NCBI GenBank assembly: GCA_947426265.1
Contig: CANEDJ010000002.1
Coordinates: forward strand, 1 to 64,000
Length of the DNA stretch: 64,000 nucleotides
Origin: MGBC102946 sp022793145
Lineage (GTDB): Bacteria > Bacillota_I > Bacilli_A > RF39 > UBA660
Direction of reading: 5' to 3'
Shown in pieces: positions 7,178 to 15,489 of this stretch. The notes under the pieces were generated by a model. The model was not told the DNA's origin. It searched no databases and saw only the letters and a program-made list of their open reading frames with translations. Position 1 is the stretch's first letter, and the number at the start of each line of letters is the position of its first letter. Both the position numbers and the translations under genes were made by a program.

Positions 7178-9406
7178 ATGGCAAAAAAGAAGAAAAGAAA
7201 AGAAGAAAAGAAAAAGAGTACTGGATATAGTACAGAACTAGTAGGCTTATTATTTATTATTACTGCAATTATTGGGTTTTGTGCTTATGGTCCATTAGGT
7301 GCTTTGATTCGTTCCTTTTTTATATTTGTATTTGGAGCTTGGTATGGACTTCTTTTTTTAGCTCTTTTCATAGTAGGCGTTTATATGATCGTAAAACGAA
7401 GCAAACCAAATTTTTTCACTTCAAAACTTTTTGGACTTTATATAATCATTATTGGAATTTTGATGATGGCTCATACTAGTTATTTATCACAAAATGATTT
7501 AAAAGGATTTGATGTAGTAACCGAAACGATCACTAACTTTTTAGATGCAACAACGAAAGTTAGAAGTGCTCAAGGCGGAGGAATTATTGGTGCCATATTT
7601 TCTTTAATTTCTGTAAACTTGGTTGACTTAAAAGGGACTACAATTGTTGTATGGACTATGATTATATGTGGAACTGTAATGTTTACTGGCGTTTCTATTT
7701 GGGATTTTGTACAGGCTTGTAAGAAAAAATCTGAAACTTTAGTTGCTCATAATCAAGAGAGAAAAGAAAAACTTCGACTTGAAAAATTAGAAAAGAAAAC
7801 AGCAAAAGAAACTGAACCAGAAGTAGTAGAAGAAGAGGACAATAAAATTGTTGTTTCTAGTGTTGATGAACTCATTCATGTAGCAGAACCAAAAGAAGAA
7901 GTTCCAACAGTCACTCCAGAAATTCCTGTAAATGATGGAGAAGATTTTGTGGTAAATGAAAGTTATAAATATCCTCCAATGAATTTACTTGCAAAGCCTC
8001 AAAGAGGAAATAACAAAGAAAATCAGAATGCAATTAAAGATAATGTGGTTGCATTAGAACAAGTATTAAAAGATTTTGGAATAGAAGGAAAAACGGTAGC
8101 AGCCAACATCGGGCCTGCAGTAACTCAGTATGAATTAGAAATCAAAGCTGGAACGAAAGTGAGCAAAATCTTAAGTATTCATAGAGAAATAGCTCTTGCC
8201 TTAGCAGCTAAGGAAGTGCGTATTGAAGCTCCGATTCCAGGGAAAAAAACAATTGGAGTAGAAATTCCAAACATCAAATCAATTCCAGTATGTGTAAGAG
8301 AAGTTTTAGAATCCGTTCCAAGCAATATGGAAAAAAGCAAACTATTAGCTGTACTTGGAAGAGATATCATGGGAAAACCACAATGGATGGAAATCAATAA
8401 AACACCACATCTTTTGGTTGCAGGTTCAACAGGAAGTGGTAAATCAGTTTGTATCAATAGTTTGCTTGTTTCTATGTTAATGAGAAGCAAACCAGATGAA
8501 GTGAAACTGATTTTAGTAGACCCTAAAAAGGTAGAACTTTCTATGTATAATGGGGTTCCACACCTTTTAGCACCCGTTGTAACAGATGCCAAAAAAGCTA
8601 ATATTGTTCTAAAAAAAATGGTTGTAGAAATGGAAAGACGTTATGAAGCCTTTGAGCAATCAGGAACCAAAAATATTGCAGGTTATAATGATTATGTAGA
8701 TAAAAAAAATGAAGGGATTCCAGAACGTGATCAACTTCGAAAAATGCCTTATATTGTTGTAATTATCGATGAACTTGCAGACTTGATGCTAGTAGCTGCA
8801 AAAGAAGTAGAAGATTCTATTATGCGTATTACGCAAATGGCACGTGCAGCAGGAATTCATTTGATTGTAGCAACTCAAAGACCATCAACAGATGTCATTA
8901 CTGGAGTTGTAAAAGCCAACATCCCATCTAGAATATCTTTTGCTGTATCAAGTAGCATTGATTCACGTACAATTTTGGATATGACAGGAGCAGAAAAGCT
9001 TCTTGGAAAAGGAGATATGTTATTTAAGCCACAAGGAGAAAACATTCCAATTCGTATTCAAGGAACATTTATATCAGATGAGGAAATCAAAGCAGTAGTA
9101 GATTATGTCTGTGCCCAACAAAAAGCACGTTATGATGAAACTTTAACTATGGATGAAGAGGAAAAAGGAGCTACCACTATGGTGGAAGATGGTGACGAAG
9201 ATGAACCACTTTATAATGATATTGTAGAATTTGTAGTGACTTCAGGAAAAGCAAGTGCCTCTTTATTACAACGCCGTTTTAGACTAGGTTATAATCGGGC
9301 TGCAAGATGCATTGACTTATTAGAAGAACGTGGTATCATAGGGCCAGCTAATGGATCAAAACCAAGAGAAGTCTTGGTAAAAATAGAAGGAAATGAAGAG
9401 GAATAG
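7178..9406 (+). CDS. ftsK: DNA translocase FtsK/SpoIIIE
   Basis: Membrane-anchored hexameric DNA pump that clears chromosome DNA from the division septum. The N terminus has about 20 Lys-rich residues, then four or five membrane helices to about residue 180, an acidic linker, and the motor: Walker A GSTGSGKS at 416-423, Walker B VVIIDELADLM, and ARAAGIHLIVATQRPS. The C-terminal winged-helix gamma domain (about 680-735, with ASASLLQRRFRLGYNRAARC) would read polar KOPS/SRS sites. At 742 residues it is typical of the Gram-positive SpoIIIE/SftA class. The start has AGGAGG nearby. Confidence 0.94.
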   Translation: MAKKKKRKEEKKKSTGYSTELVGLLFIITAIIGFCAYGPLGALIRSFFIFVFGAWYGLLFLALFIVGVYMIVKRSKPNFFTSKLFGLYIIIIGILMMAHTSYLSQNDLKGFDVVTETITNFLDATTKVRSAQGGGIIGAIFSLISVNLVDLKGTTIVVWTMIICGTVMFTGVSIWDFVQACKKKSETLVAHNQERKEKLRLEKLEKKTAKETEPEVVEEEDNKIVVSSVDELIHVAEPKEEVPTVTPEIPVNDGEDFVVNESYKYPPMNLLAKPQRGNNKENQNAIKDNVVALEQVLKDFGIEGKTVAANIGPAVTQYELEIKAGTKVSKILSIHREIALALAAKEVRIEAPIPGKKTIGVEIPNIKSIPVCVREVLESVPSNMEKSKLLAVLGRDIMGKPQWMEINKTPHLLVAGSTGSGKSVCINSLLVSMLMRSKPDEVKLILVDPKKVELSMYNGVPHLLAPVVTDAKKANIVLKKMVVEMERRYEAFEQSGTKNIAGYNDYVDKKNEGIPERDQLRKMPYIVVIIDELADLMLVAAKEVEDSIMRITQMARAAGIHLIVATQRPSTDVITGVVKANIPSRISFAVSSSIDSRTILDMTGAEKLLGKGDMLFKPQGENIPIRIQGTFISDEEIKAVVDYVCAQQKARYDETLTMDEEEKGATTMVEDGDEDEPLYNDIVEFVVTSGKASASLLQRRFRLGYNRAARCIDLLEERGIIGPANGSKPREVLVKIEGNEEE

Positions 9407-9426
9407 GAAGTTTATCACTTCCTATT
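9402..9426 (+). terminator. stem-loop after ftsK, weak terminator
   Basis: A 9-bp stem AATAGGAAG/CTTCCTATT overlaps the ftsK stop. The T tract after it is short (TATAGG), and rsmE starts 13 bases later, so partial read-through is likely. Confidence 0.5.
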
Positions 9427-9439
9427 TATAGGTGATTGT

Positions 9440-10144
9440 ATGCAACGATATTTTGGAAAAGAAAAAAAGGAAAATAATATGATATTAGAACCAGGAGATA
9501 TGCATCATATCAAAAAAGTGATGCGTATGAAAGATGGTGACGAAATAGAAGTTGTAGTTGATGGAAAACTTTATTTGTGTAATTTAAAAAACAATTTAGA
9601 GACTATTGTTATAAAAAAAGAATTAGAAATTCCGAAAGATTTTATGAAATATATTACTTTGGTGATCCCAGTTTTGAAAGAACAAAAAATGGATTTGATT
9701 TTACAAAAAGCAACAGAATTAGGGGTAACAGAAATTATTCCTGTTTCAATGAAACGGTCAATGGTAAAAATTGGAGAAAAAGAAGAAAAGAAATTAGAGC
9801 GATGGAACAAAATTATGAAGGAAGCCAGTGAACAATCGATGAGAAATTGTATTCCAAAACTTCAGTCAGTTACTACATTTGCTGAAATTACAAAATTAGA
9901 AGGGCTTAAAATAATTTGTAGTACAAGAGAAAAAGAAAATACTTTCAAAAAGCTTTTGCAAACATCGACAAATTATGATAAACTGATTATAGTGATTGGA
10001 CCAGAAGGTGGACTCGATATAGAAGAAGAAAAACTTTTAGAAAAGTATAATTTTATTCCTGTCACATTAGGGCCTAGAATTATGAGAGTTGAAACAGTTC
10101 CAATTTATGTATTGAGTGTATTAAACTATGAATATATGGAGTGA
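9440..10144 (+). CDS. rsmE: 16S rRNA m3U1498 methyltransferase
   Basis: SPOUT-class methyltransferase that methylates U1498 of 16S rRNA using S-adenosylmethionine. The N-terminal PUA-like part has MHHIKKVMRMKDGDEIEV; the knotted SAM-binding part has IGPEGGLDIEEE and VTLGPRIMRVETVPI, matching the RsmE GPEGG and LGPRILRxETA motifs (here Met for Leu and VP for A). At 234 residues it is normal in length. It is followed by a small membrane protein whose ribosome site lies around the rsmE stop. Confidence 0.92.
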   Translation: MQRYFGKEKKENNMILEPGDMHHIKKVMRMKDGDEIEVVVDGKLYLCNLKNNLETIVIKKELEIPKDFMKYITLVIPVLKEQKMDLILQKATELGVTEIIPVSMKRSMVKIGEKEEKKLERWNKIMKEASEQSMRNCIPKLQSVTTFAEITKLEGLKIICSTREKENTFKKLLQTSTNYDKLIIVIGPEGGLDIEEEKLLEKYNFIPVTLGPRIMRVETVPIYVLSVLNYEYME

Positions 10145-10148
10145 TTCT

Positions 10149-10844
10149 ATGAAATGGATTGAAAATATTATGAGTAATCAAGTATTATTTTATAGCTTCT
10201 TAGCGATCTTTTGCATAGGAGCAATTGTTCTATTTACATTAATTTATATGGATCGTAAAAATTTAAAATTATTTCAAGCAGAAGAAAAAAACTTGTTGGA
10301 TGAATTAACACAGTTTGAAGACTCTAAAGAAGAAATTAAAATAACTCAAATTAATGAAGAAGAAAAACCAAAAACAAATTTAGAAGAAGTTTTAGAAAAA
10401 ATGCAAGCAGACTTAGATAAAAAGGAAGATGTTGTTGCAATATTTGAACAAGAACAGGAAGAAAAAGCAATCATCAGTTATCAAGAATTACTACAGAGCA
10501 AAAATAAAAATGTAGAAGGCTCTAATAAAGAATTGCTTTCTGTAATTGAACAAATTAGTAAGCCAGATATAAACATTTATGAAGAAATAGAGGAACCAAT
10601 AGAAGCCATTTCACCTATTGTAGAAGAACCAAAAAAATTCAAAACAACAGACTTTATTTCTCCAGTTTATGGAAAACAAAATAGCAATATTAAATATCCA
10701 AAAATTCCTAATTTTAATGAATTAAAAGAAGCTAGTAATAGTATTGAATTAGAAAAAAAAGTGGATGCTTTTGAAGAATTAGATAGCAATCACAATGATG
10801 CTTTCTTAAATGCTTTAAAAGAATTTAGAAGTCATTTGGAATAA
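10149..10844 (+). CDS. single-pass membrane protein with a charged cytoplasmic domain
   Basis: 231 residues; family not recognised. One membrane helix at about residues 9-31 (VLFYSFLAIFCIGAIVLFT) is followed by a long Glu/Lys-rich segment to about 140 that is probably coiled coil or disordered, then a stretch with PVYGKQNSNIKYPKIPNF and an acidic end. The layout (N-terminal anchor plus flexible acidic cytoplasmic region) resembles envelope or division scaffolds such as EzrA- or GpsB-like proteins, but there is no sequence evidence for that. The ATG at 10149 has GGAGTGA in front; an earlier in-frame ATG at 10128 does not. Confidence 0.7.
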   Translation: MKWIENIMSNQVLFYSFLAIFCIGAIVLFTLIYMDRKNLKLFQAEEKNLLDELTQFEDSKEEIKITQINEEEKPKTNLEEVLEKMQADLDKKEDVVAIFEQEQEEKAIISYQELLQSKNKNVEGSNKELLSVIEQISKPDINIYEEIEEPIEAISPIVEEPKKFKTTDFISPVYGKQNSNIKYPKIPNFNELKEASNSIELEKKVDAFEELDSNHNDAFLNALKEFRSHLE

Positions 10845-10864
10845 GCCCTTAAGGCTTATTTTTT
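10842..10864 (+). terminator. intrinsic terminator
   Basis: TAAGCC-CTTAA-GGCTTA followed by six T, beginning in the stop codon. The SD sequence of mtaB starts immediately after. Confidence 0.82.
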
Positions 10865-10876
10865 AGGAGGTTGTAT

Positions 10877-12151
10877 ATGAAATTTTATATTTATACATTA
10901 GGTTGTAAAGTAAACATGTATGAAAGTAATGTTATGATAGATGCTTTAAAAAATGCTGGTTATATAGAAGTACCAAAAGAAGAAGCAGACATTTTTATTA
11001 TTAATACTTGTACAGTTACGAATGCTGCAGATAACAAATCTATGAAAATGATAAGACAAGCGATCAAACAAAATCCGAATGCAATTATTGTAGTAGCTGG
11101 ATGTATGACACAAGTGAGCAAAGAAAAAGCCTTCAATTTAGAAGGTGTTGATATTATTTTAGGGAACAAAAACAAATCCAAAATTGTAGAATATATAGAA
11201 ACATTTAAAACAACACAAAAACAATTAGAAGATATTCAAAATTTGGAAAATGTTCCTTTTGAAACAATGAAACTGAATAATTTTAGTCATACAAGAGCAT
11301 TTGTAAAAATAGAAGATGGATGCAATAACTATTGTTCTTATTGTATTATTCCTTATTCTAGAGGAACTGTTAGAAGTAAAAAAAGAGAAGATGTTTTAGA
11401 AGAAGTAAAAACTTTAATTCAAAAAGGGCATCACGAAATTGTTTTGACAGGAATCCATACAGGTAACTATGGAGCAGAGTTTAAAGATTATAAATTTGCT
11501 GATTTGATTTCTGAACTAATTAAAATAGACGGGCTAGAAAGGCTTCGTATTTCCTCTATTGAAATGAATGAACTAACAGAGCAAGTATTGGAAATTATGC
11601 AAAAAAGTTCAGTTTTGGTAGATCATTTACACATTCCACTTCAATCTGGAAGTGACACAATTTTAAAAGCAATGAACCGCAAATATCTGAAACAGGATTT
11701 TATTGAAAAAATAGAGACGATTAGAAAAATAAGACCAAATATTTCAATTACAACAGATGTGATTGTAGGTTTTCCTGGAGAGACAGAAACGCTTTTTGAA
11801 GAAACATTAACAACCATAAAAAAAATTAATTTTTCAAAAATTCATGTTTTTCCATATTCTAGAAGAAAAGGAACTGTAGCAGACATGATGGAAAATCAAG
11901 TGTCAGAAGAAGTTAAGAGAAAAAGAGTTCAAGTCTTATTAGAGCTTTCTAGAAACTTAGAAGAACAATATTTTAAAAAGTTTATTGGAAAAACACTCTC
12001 ATTTATTCCAGAAATTGTAAAAGATGGATTCATTATTGGTCATACAGGAAACTATTTATTAGTAAAGAAAAAAGGAACTGAACTAAATAATCATATAGAA
12101 CAAATAGGAAAAATAGTAAAAATAGAATATCCTTATGCCATTATGGAATAA
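10877..12151 (+). CDS. mtaB: tRNA (N6-threonylcarbamoyladenosine(37)-C2)-methylthiotransferase
   Basis: Radical-SAM methylthiotransferase that converts t6A37 to ms2t6A37 in tRNAs reading ANN codons. The N-terminal MTTase domain has the three cluster cysteines C10, C45 and C76 (LGCKVN, NTCTVTN, AGCMTQ). The radical-SAM motif CNNYCSYC has its cysteines at 149, 153 and 156. A C-terminal TRAM-like segment follows. The LGCKVNMYESN start is characteristic of MtaB/YqeV rather than MiaB or RimO. AGGAGG lies six bases before the ATG at 10877. The upstream terminator suggests partial independence from rsmE. Confidence 0.92.
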   Translation: MKFYIYTLGCKVNMYESNVMIDALKNAGYIEVPKEEADIFIINTCTVTNAADNKSMKMIRQAIKQNPNAIIVVAGCMTQVSKEKAFNLEGVDIILGNKNKSKIVEYIETFKTTQKQLEDIQNLENVPFETMKLNNFSHTRAFVKIEDGCNNYCSYCIIPYSRGTVRSKKREDVLEEVKTLIQKGHHEIVLTGIHTGNYGAEFKDYKFADLISELIKIDGLERLRISSIEMNELTEQVLEIMQKSSVLVDHLHIPLQSGSDTILKAMNRKYLKQDFIEKIETIRKIRPNISITTDVIVGFPGETETLFEETLTTIKKINFSKIHVFPYSRRKGTVADMMENQVSEEVKRKRVQVLLELSRNLEEQYFKKFIGKTLSFIPEIVKDGFIIGHTGNYLLVKKKGTELNNHIEQIGKIVKIEYPYAIME

Positions 12152-12172
12152 TAAGAATAGAAAGGGAAAAAT

Positions 12173-12514
12173 ATGAAACAAGTAATGAATGTAGAGTTTT
12201 TAGATAATGAAACAGTTGAAATTAAATATGGCGGAAAAACAAGCAATGATTTAAAAGAAAAACTTTTGAATTCTTTTAAATACGATATTTTTAAAAAAGG
12301 TTATATTGTTGAAGATGATATTCATAGGCAAGATATTGGGGATTTTATTTATTATCAATTTTATTATTTTGATGGAACAAGCTCTAGAGATGTTTGGTTT
12401 CAAATTCCTAAAAATGATTTGAACTCAATTCATTTTGTTGACCAAATACTATTGGAAATTGAAAAGAAAAAAGAAGAAGAAATTCCAGATATTATTTTTG
12501 AAGATGAAGAATAA
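12173..12514 (+). CDS. conserved-looking hypothetical protein, 113 aa
   Basis: Small soluble acidic protein without signal or membrane helix; not recognised. It alternates beta-like segments (VEFLDNETVEIKYGG, YYQFYYFDGTSSRDVWFQI) with an acidic tail (EIEKKKEEEIPDIIFEDEE). It starts 21 bases after mtaB with AAAGGGAAAA in front and ends in a terminator, so it is probably the last gene of the mtaB unit. No function can be proposed. Confidence 0.6.
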   Translation: MKQVMNVEFLDNETVEIKYGGKTSNDLKEKLLNSFKYDIFKKGYIVEDDIHRQDIGDFIYYQFYYFDGTSSRDVWFQIPKNDLNSIHFVDQILLEIEKKKEEEIPDIIFEDEE

Positions 12515-12542
12515 AGACTTTAAATAAAAAGTCTTATTTTTG
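12514..12542 (+). terminator. intrinsic terminator
   Basis: AAGACTT-TAAATAAA-AAGTCTT followed by ATTTTTG, starting at the last base of the stop codon. Confidence 0.8.
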
Positions 12543-12629
12543 TTTTGTTGAATCAAAGAATCCTAAGTGAAAAACCATTGACGAACAAATGTACTCTGTG
12601 ATATACTGAAATAAGAAGTTGGTGATATC

Positions 12630-14882
12630 ATGGAAGAAAAAAAATATATCAAAGGAAATTTTAAACGAAGCATTTTTTCTTCTGAGAAAGGGTATATAAT
12701 TGGTGTATTTAAAATAAAAGAGACAAATATAGAAACACTAAATATCTATATTGGAAAAACGATCACGTTTACAGGATATTTTCACGAACTAAATGAAGAT
12801 GATACTTATTTTTTTTATGGAGAAGAATTAGAACATCCGAAATATGGTTTGCAATTTCAAGTTACAGAATATGAAAAAGTAAAACCAGAAGATAAAGATG
12901 GAATTGTAGAATTCTTATCAAGTGATTTATTTAAAGGTGTTGGAGAAAAGCTAGCATTAACTATTGTAGAAACCTTAGGAGAACAAACTTTAGAACGCAT
13001 TTTAGAAGATCCAACTTGCTTGACATTGGTTCCAAAATTATCTGATAAAAAAGCGAATCAAATTTATCAAACTTTAATGAAATATGAAGAAAGCCATAAA
13101 ACAATTGTATATTTGACAGAACTTGGTTTTAGTATGAAAGATGCTCTTTTGATTTATAATAAATATAAAGGAAATACTGTTTCTATGGTAGAACACAATG
13201 TTTACCTTTTAATCGATGATATCGAAGAAATTACATTTTCTAAAGTAGATGATATTGCACATAAATTAAATATGTTAGAAGATGATGAAAGTAGAGTAAA
13301 GGCTTGTATTTTATATTGTATGAAAGAACTTACTTTTAAAAATGGTGATACATTTTTAGAACATGATGAAATATACAGAACAACTCTTAATTTTTTAAAA
13401 ATTGATTTGGGAGAAGATTTATTTTCAGAATATTTAGAAGAACTTGTGATAGATGAAAAATTAATAAGAGAAGAAAGCTTTTATTATTTAAAAGACATGT
13501 ATGACTCAGAACAACAAATTTTAAAAAAATTTGAAGTTTTGTCTAGAAGGCCAGAAGATCATTATAGGAAATTGGAAAAAAAATTAAAAGAACTAGAAGA
13601 AGCTTCTGGAATTATTTATAATGAAAAGCAAAAAGAAGCGATTACCAAAGCACTTACTAAAAATTTATTGATTATTACAGGAGGACCAGGTACTGGAAAA
13701 ACAACTATTATAAAAGCGATTGTAGAACTTTATAAACGATTACGAAATTTAGATGATGATGGAGTCAATAAAGAACTCGCTTTGCTAGCACCAACAGGAA
13801 GAGCTTCCAAACGTATGAGTGAAGCAACTTTATTTCCAGCAACAACCATTCATCGCTTTTTAAAATGGAATAAGGAAAATAATCGATTTGGGGTTGATGA
13901 ATATAATAAGGATAATAGTAGGCTCATTATTATAGATGAAGTAAGTATGATAGACTTATCTTTATTTGATCATTTGTTAAGAGGACTCACTGATCATATC
14001 AAACTGATTTTGGTAGGAGACTATAATCAACTACCAAGTGTTGGACCAGGTGAACTTTTAAAAGACTTTACTTTAAGTGAAGCAATTGAAACTGTCCATT
14101 TAGATTTGTTATACAGGCAAGATGAAAACTCATATATTACAACTTTAGCTGGTGAAATTAAAGACAATGATATTAGTAATACATTTAGAAAAACAAGAAG
14201 CGATTATACGTTTTTAGAATGTAGTTCGAATCATATTCGTGAAAATTTAAAACGTCTTTGTAAACAAATTACAGAAAAAGGATATGATTATAAGAGAGTT
14301 CAAGTGATGGCCCCAATGTATGCAGGTGTAAATGGAATTGATAATTTAAATAAAGAACTTCAAGATGTATTCAACCCTAAAGAGGAATCAAAAAGGGAAA
14401 TCAAAGTAGGGGATATTATTTTTCGTGAAAATGATAAAGTATTAGAATTAGTCAATATGCCAGAAGAAAATATTTTTAATGGAGACATTGGTATTATTAC
14501 TCGTATTATGTATGCAAATACAAGTAAAAGCGGAAAAAATGAAATCTATGTTGACTATGATGGCAATGTTGTAAAATATATGCCAAAAGATTTTAATAAA
14601 ATTAAGCACGGCTTTATTATTAGTATCCATAAGTCTCAAGGAAGCGAATTTGAAATTGTAGTCATGCCAGTAAGCTCGAGTTATAAAAGGATGCTTTATC
14701 GAAAACTTATTTATACAGGAGTAACTAGAGCAAAGCGAAAATTAATATTGCTTGGAGAGCCAGATGCATTTTTATATAGTGTAGCGCATGAAGCAGAACG
14801 AGAAAGAAAATCAAATTTGTGTAAAAAATTAAAAGAAACTTTACATAAAATAGAAGAAAATGGAGAAGATAATATTGTATAG
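12630..14882 (+). CDS. recD2: RecD2-type helicase (RecD-like 5'-3' DNA helicase)
   Basis: Superfamily 1B DNA helicase of the RecD2 class, acting in replication-fork and mismatch-repair related DNA transactions in bacteria without RecBC. The long N-terminal region (about 330 residues) carries the OB-like and helix-hairpin-helix parts that separate RecD2 from RecD. Walker A GGPGTGKTT starts at about residue 351, Walker B is IIIDEVSMID near 433-442, and the C-terminal UvrD-like motif has HGFIISIHKSQGSEF and YTGVTRAKRKLILLG. At 750 residues it is full length. It has its own unit, preceded by a TGATATACT-like -10. Confidence 0.93.
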   Translation: MEEKKYIKGNFKRSIFSSEKGYIIGVFKIKETNIETLNIYIGKTITFTGYFHELNEDDTYFFYGEELEHPKYGLQFQVTEYEKVKPEDKDGIVEFLSSDLFKGVGEKLALTIVETLGEQTLERILEDPTCLTLVPKLSDKKANQIYQTLMKYEESHKTIVYLTELGFSMKDALLIYNKYKGNTVSMVEHNVYLLIDDIEEITFSKVDDIAHKLNMLEDDESRVKACILYCMKELTFKNGDTFLEHDEIYRTTLNFLKIDLGEDLFSEYLEELVIDEKLIREESFYYLKDMYDSEQQILKKFEVLSRRPEDHYRKLEKKLKELEEASGIIYNEKQKEAITKALTKNLLIITGGPGTGKTTIIKAIVELYKRLRNLDDDGVNKELALLAPTGRASKRMSEATLFPATTIHRFLKWNKENNRFGVDEYNKDNSRLIIIDEVSMIDLSLFDHLLRGLTDHIKLILVGDYNQLPSVGPGELLKDFTLSEAIETVHLDLLYRQDENSYITTLAGEIKDNDISNTFRKTRSDYTFLECSSNHIRENLKRLCKQITEKGYDYKRVQVMAPMYAGVNGIDNLNKELQDVFNPKEESKREIKVGDIIFRENDKVLELVNMPEENIFNGDIGIITRIMYANTSKSGKNEIYVDYDGNVVKYMPKDFNKIKHGFIISIHKSQGSEFEIVVMPVSSSYKRMLYRKLIYTGVTRAKRKLILLGEPDAFLYSVAHEAERERKSNLCKKLKETLHKIEENGEDNIV

Positions 14883-14929
14883 AAATTATCTATACAGTGA
14901 TCATAGGTTCTAGCTAAGAGGTGAGATTT

Positions 14930-15079
14930 ATGAAGATGAAAGATATGGCACTTATGGGATTAGGTGCAGGAGCTGTTTTGATGTATCAGAAATACAATAA
15001 ACCAGTAATGAAGAAAATGGAAAAGGCTATGAATAAGGTAGCAAAAAAAGCAGATAAACAGTTAGAAAATATGATGTAG
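14930..15079 (+). CDS. small membrane-associated protein, 49 aa
   Basis: A 49-codon gene with a strong ribosome site (AGAGGTGAG, eight bases before ATG). It encodes a short hydrophobic segment (MALMGLGAGAVLMYQKY) followed by a basic amphipathic tail rich in Met and Lys (VMKKMEKAMNKVAKKADKQ), and is closed by a perfect terminator. The shape is like YtxH-type or other small membrane-anchored proteins. It is not recognised beyond that; the ribosome site, codon pattern and terminator argue it is real. Confidence 0.65.
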   Translation: MKMKDMALMGLGAGAVLMYQKYNKPVMKKMEKAMNKVAKKADKQLENMM

Positions 15080-15080
15080 A

Positions 15081-15104
15081 AAAAAGCTCTTTTGAGCTTT
15101 TTTT
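15081..15104 (+). terminator. intrinsic terminator
   Basis: AAAAAGCTC-TTTT-GAGCTTTTTTT directly after the small gene. Confidence 0.85.
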
Positions 15105-15171
15105 GATTATAGTATTAAAAAAGCTGTTTGTGATATAATCATATTATAAGTGAGAGATGAAGAAAGAATGA

Positions 15172-15315
15172 AAAAATGATTCTTTAATACCAACAATTTG
15201 TCCACAATATGGTGTTAATATAGAGCAAAGGAAAAATCTTCATATAGATGGTATGTTGTTTATAGGGAAGGGTTATCAAATCTCTAAAATAAATTTTCTG
15301 TGGATATTTTTTTAA
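15172..15315 (+). pseudogene. possible remnant of a zinc-ribbon protein gene
   Basis: A frame open for 47 codons reads LIPTICPQYGVNIEQRKN and continues to a stop at 15313. The start resembles the common CPxCGxNIE zinc-ribbon opening with the second Cys changed to Tyr, and the later IGKGYQISKI resembles the CxYCGTxFxIEKA half with its cysteines lost. An intact-looking promoter (TGTGATATAAT near 15130) and a GAGAGATGAAG ribosome-like site lie upstream, but the nearby ATG (15168) is out of frame with this reading, implying an indel. Decay after loss of selection is my inference. Confidence 0.35.
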
Positions 15316-15376
15316 ATTCCTTGTATCATTTTACTGATAATGTCAATTTTTCAAAAGATATACATATAATAAAAGT

Positions 15377-15407
15377 AGAGAAATCTTAGGATTAAGGTTT
15401 CTCTTTT
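15377..15407 (+). terminator. strong stem-loop, terminator-like
   Basis: A 12-bp stem (AGAGAAATCTTA/TAAGGTTTCTCT, one T-G pair) with a GGAT loop, then TTT. It lies between the remnant and the wall hydrolase and probably ended the old transcript. The remaining bases of the 15080-15489 gap show nothing else. Confidence 0.65.
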
Positions 15408-15452
15408 ACTTTACATTTTTATGATAACGCTCTATACAAAAAAGATAAAATT

Positions 15453-15461
15453 TGGTATAAT
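15453..15461 (+). promoter_or_regulatory. extended -10 promoter for the wall hydrolase
   Basis: TGGTATAAT followed by a second overlapping TATAATG, about 30 bases before the GTG start. Confidence 0.6.
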
Positions 15462-15489
15462 ATAATGTGAGAAAAGGTAAGGTGATAGT

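Noticed and set aside
8179..8592. A 137-codon antisense frame inside ftsK
   Set aside because: It mirrors the codon bias of ftsK, has no ribosome site and no recognisable protein features.
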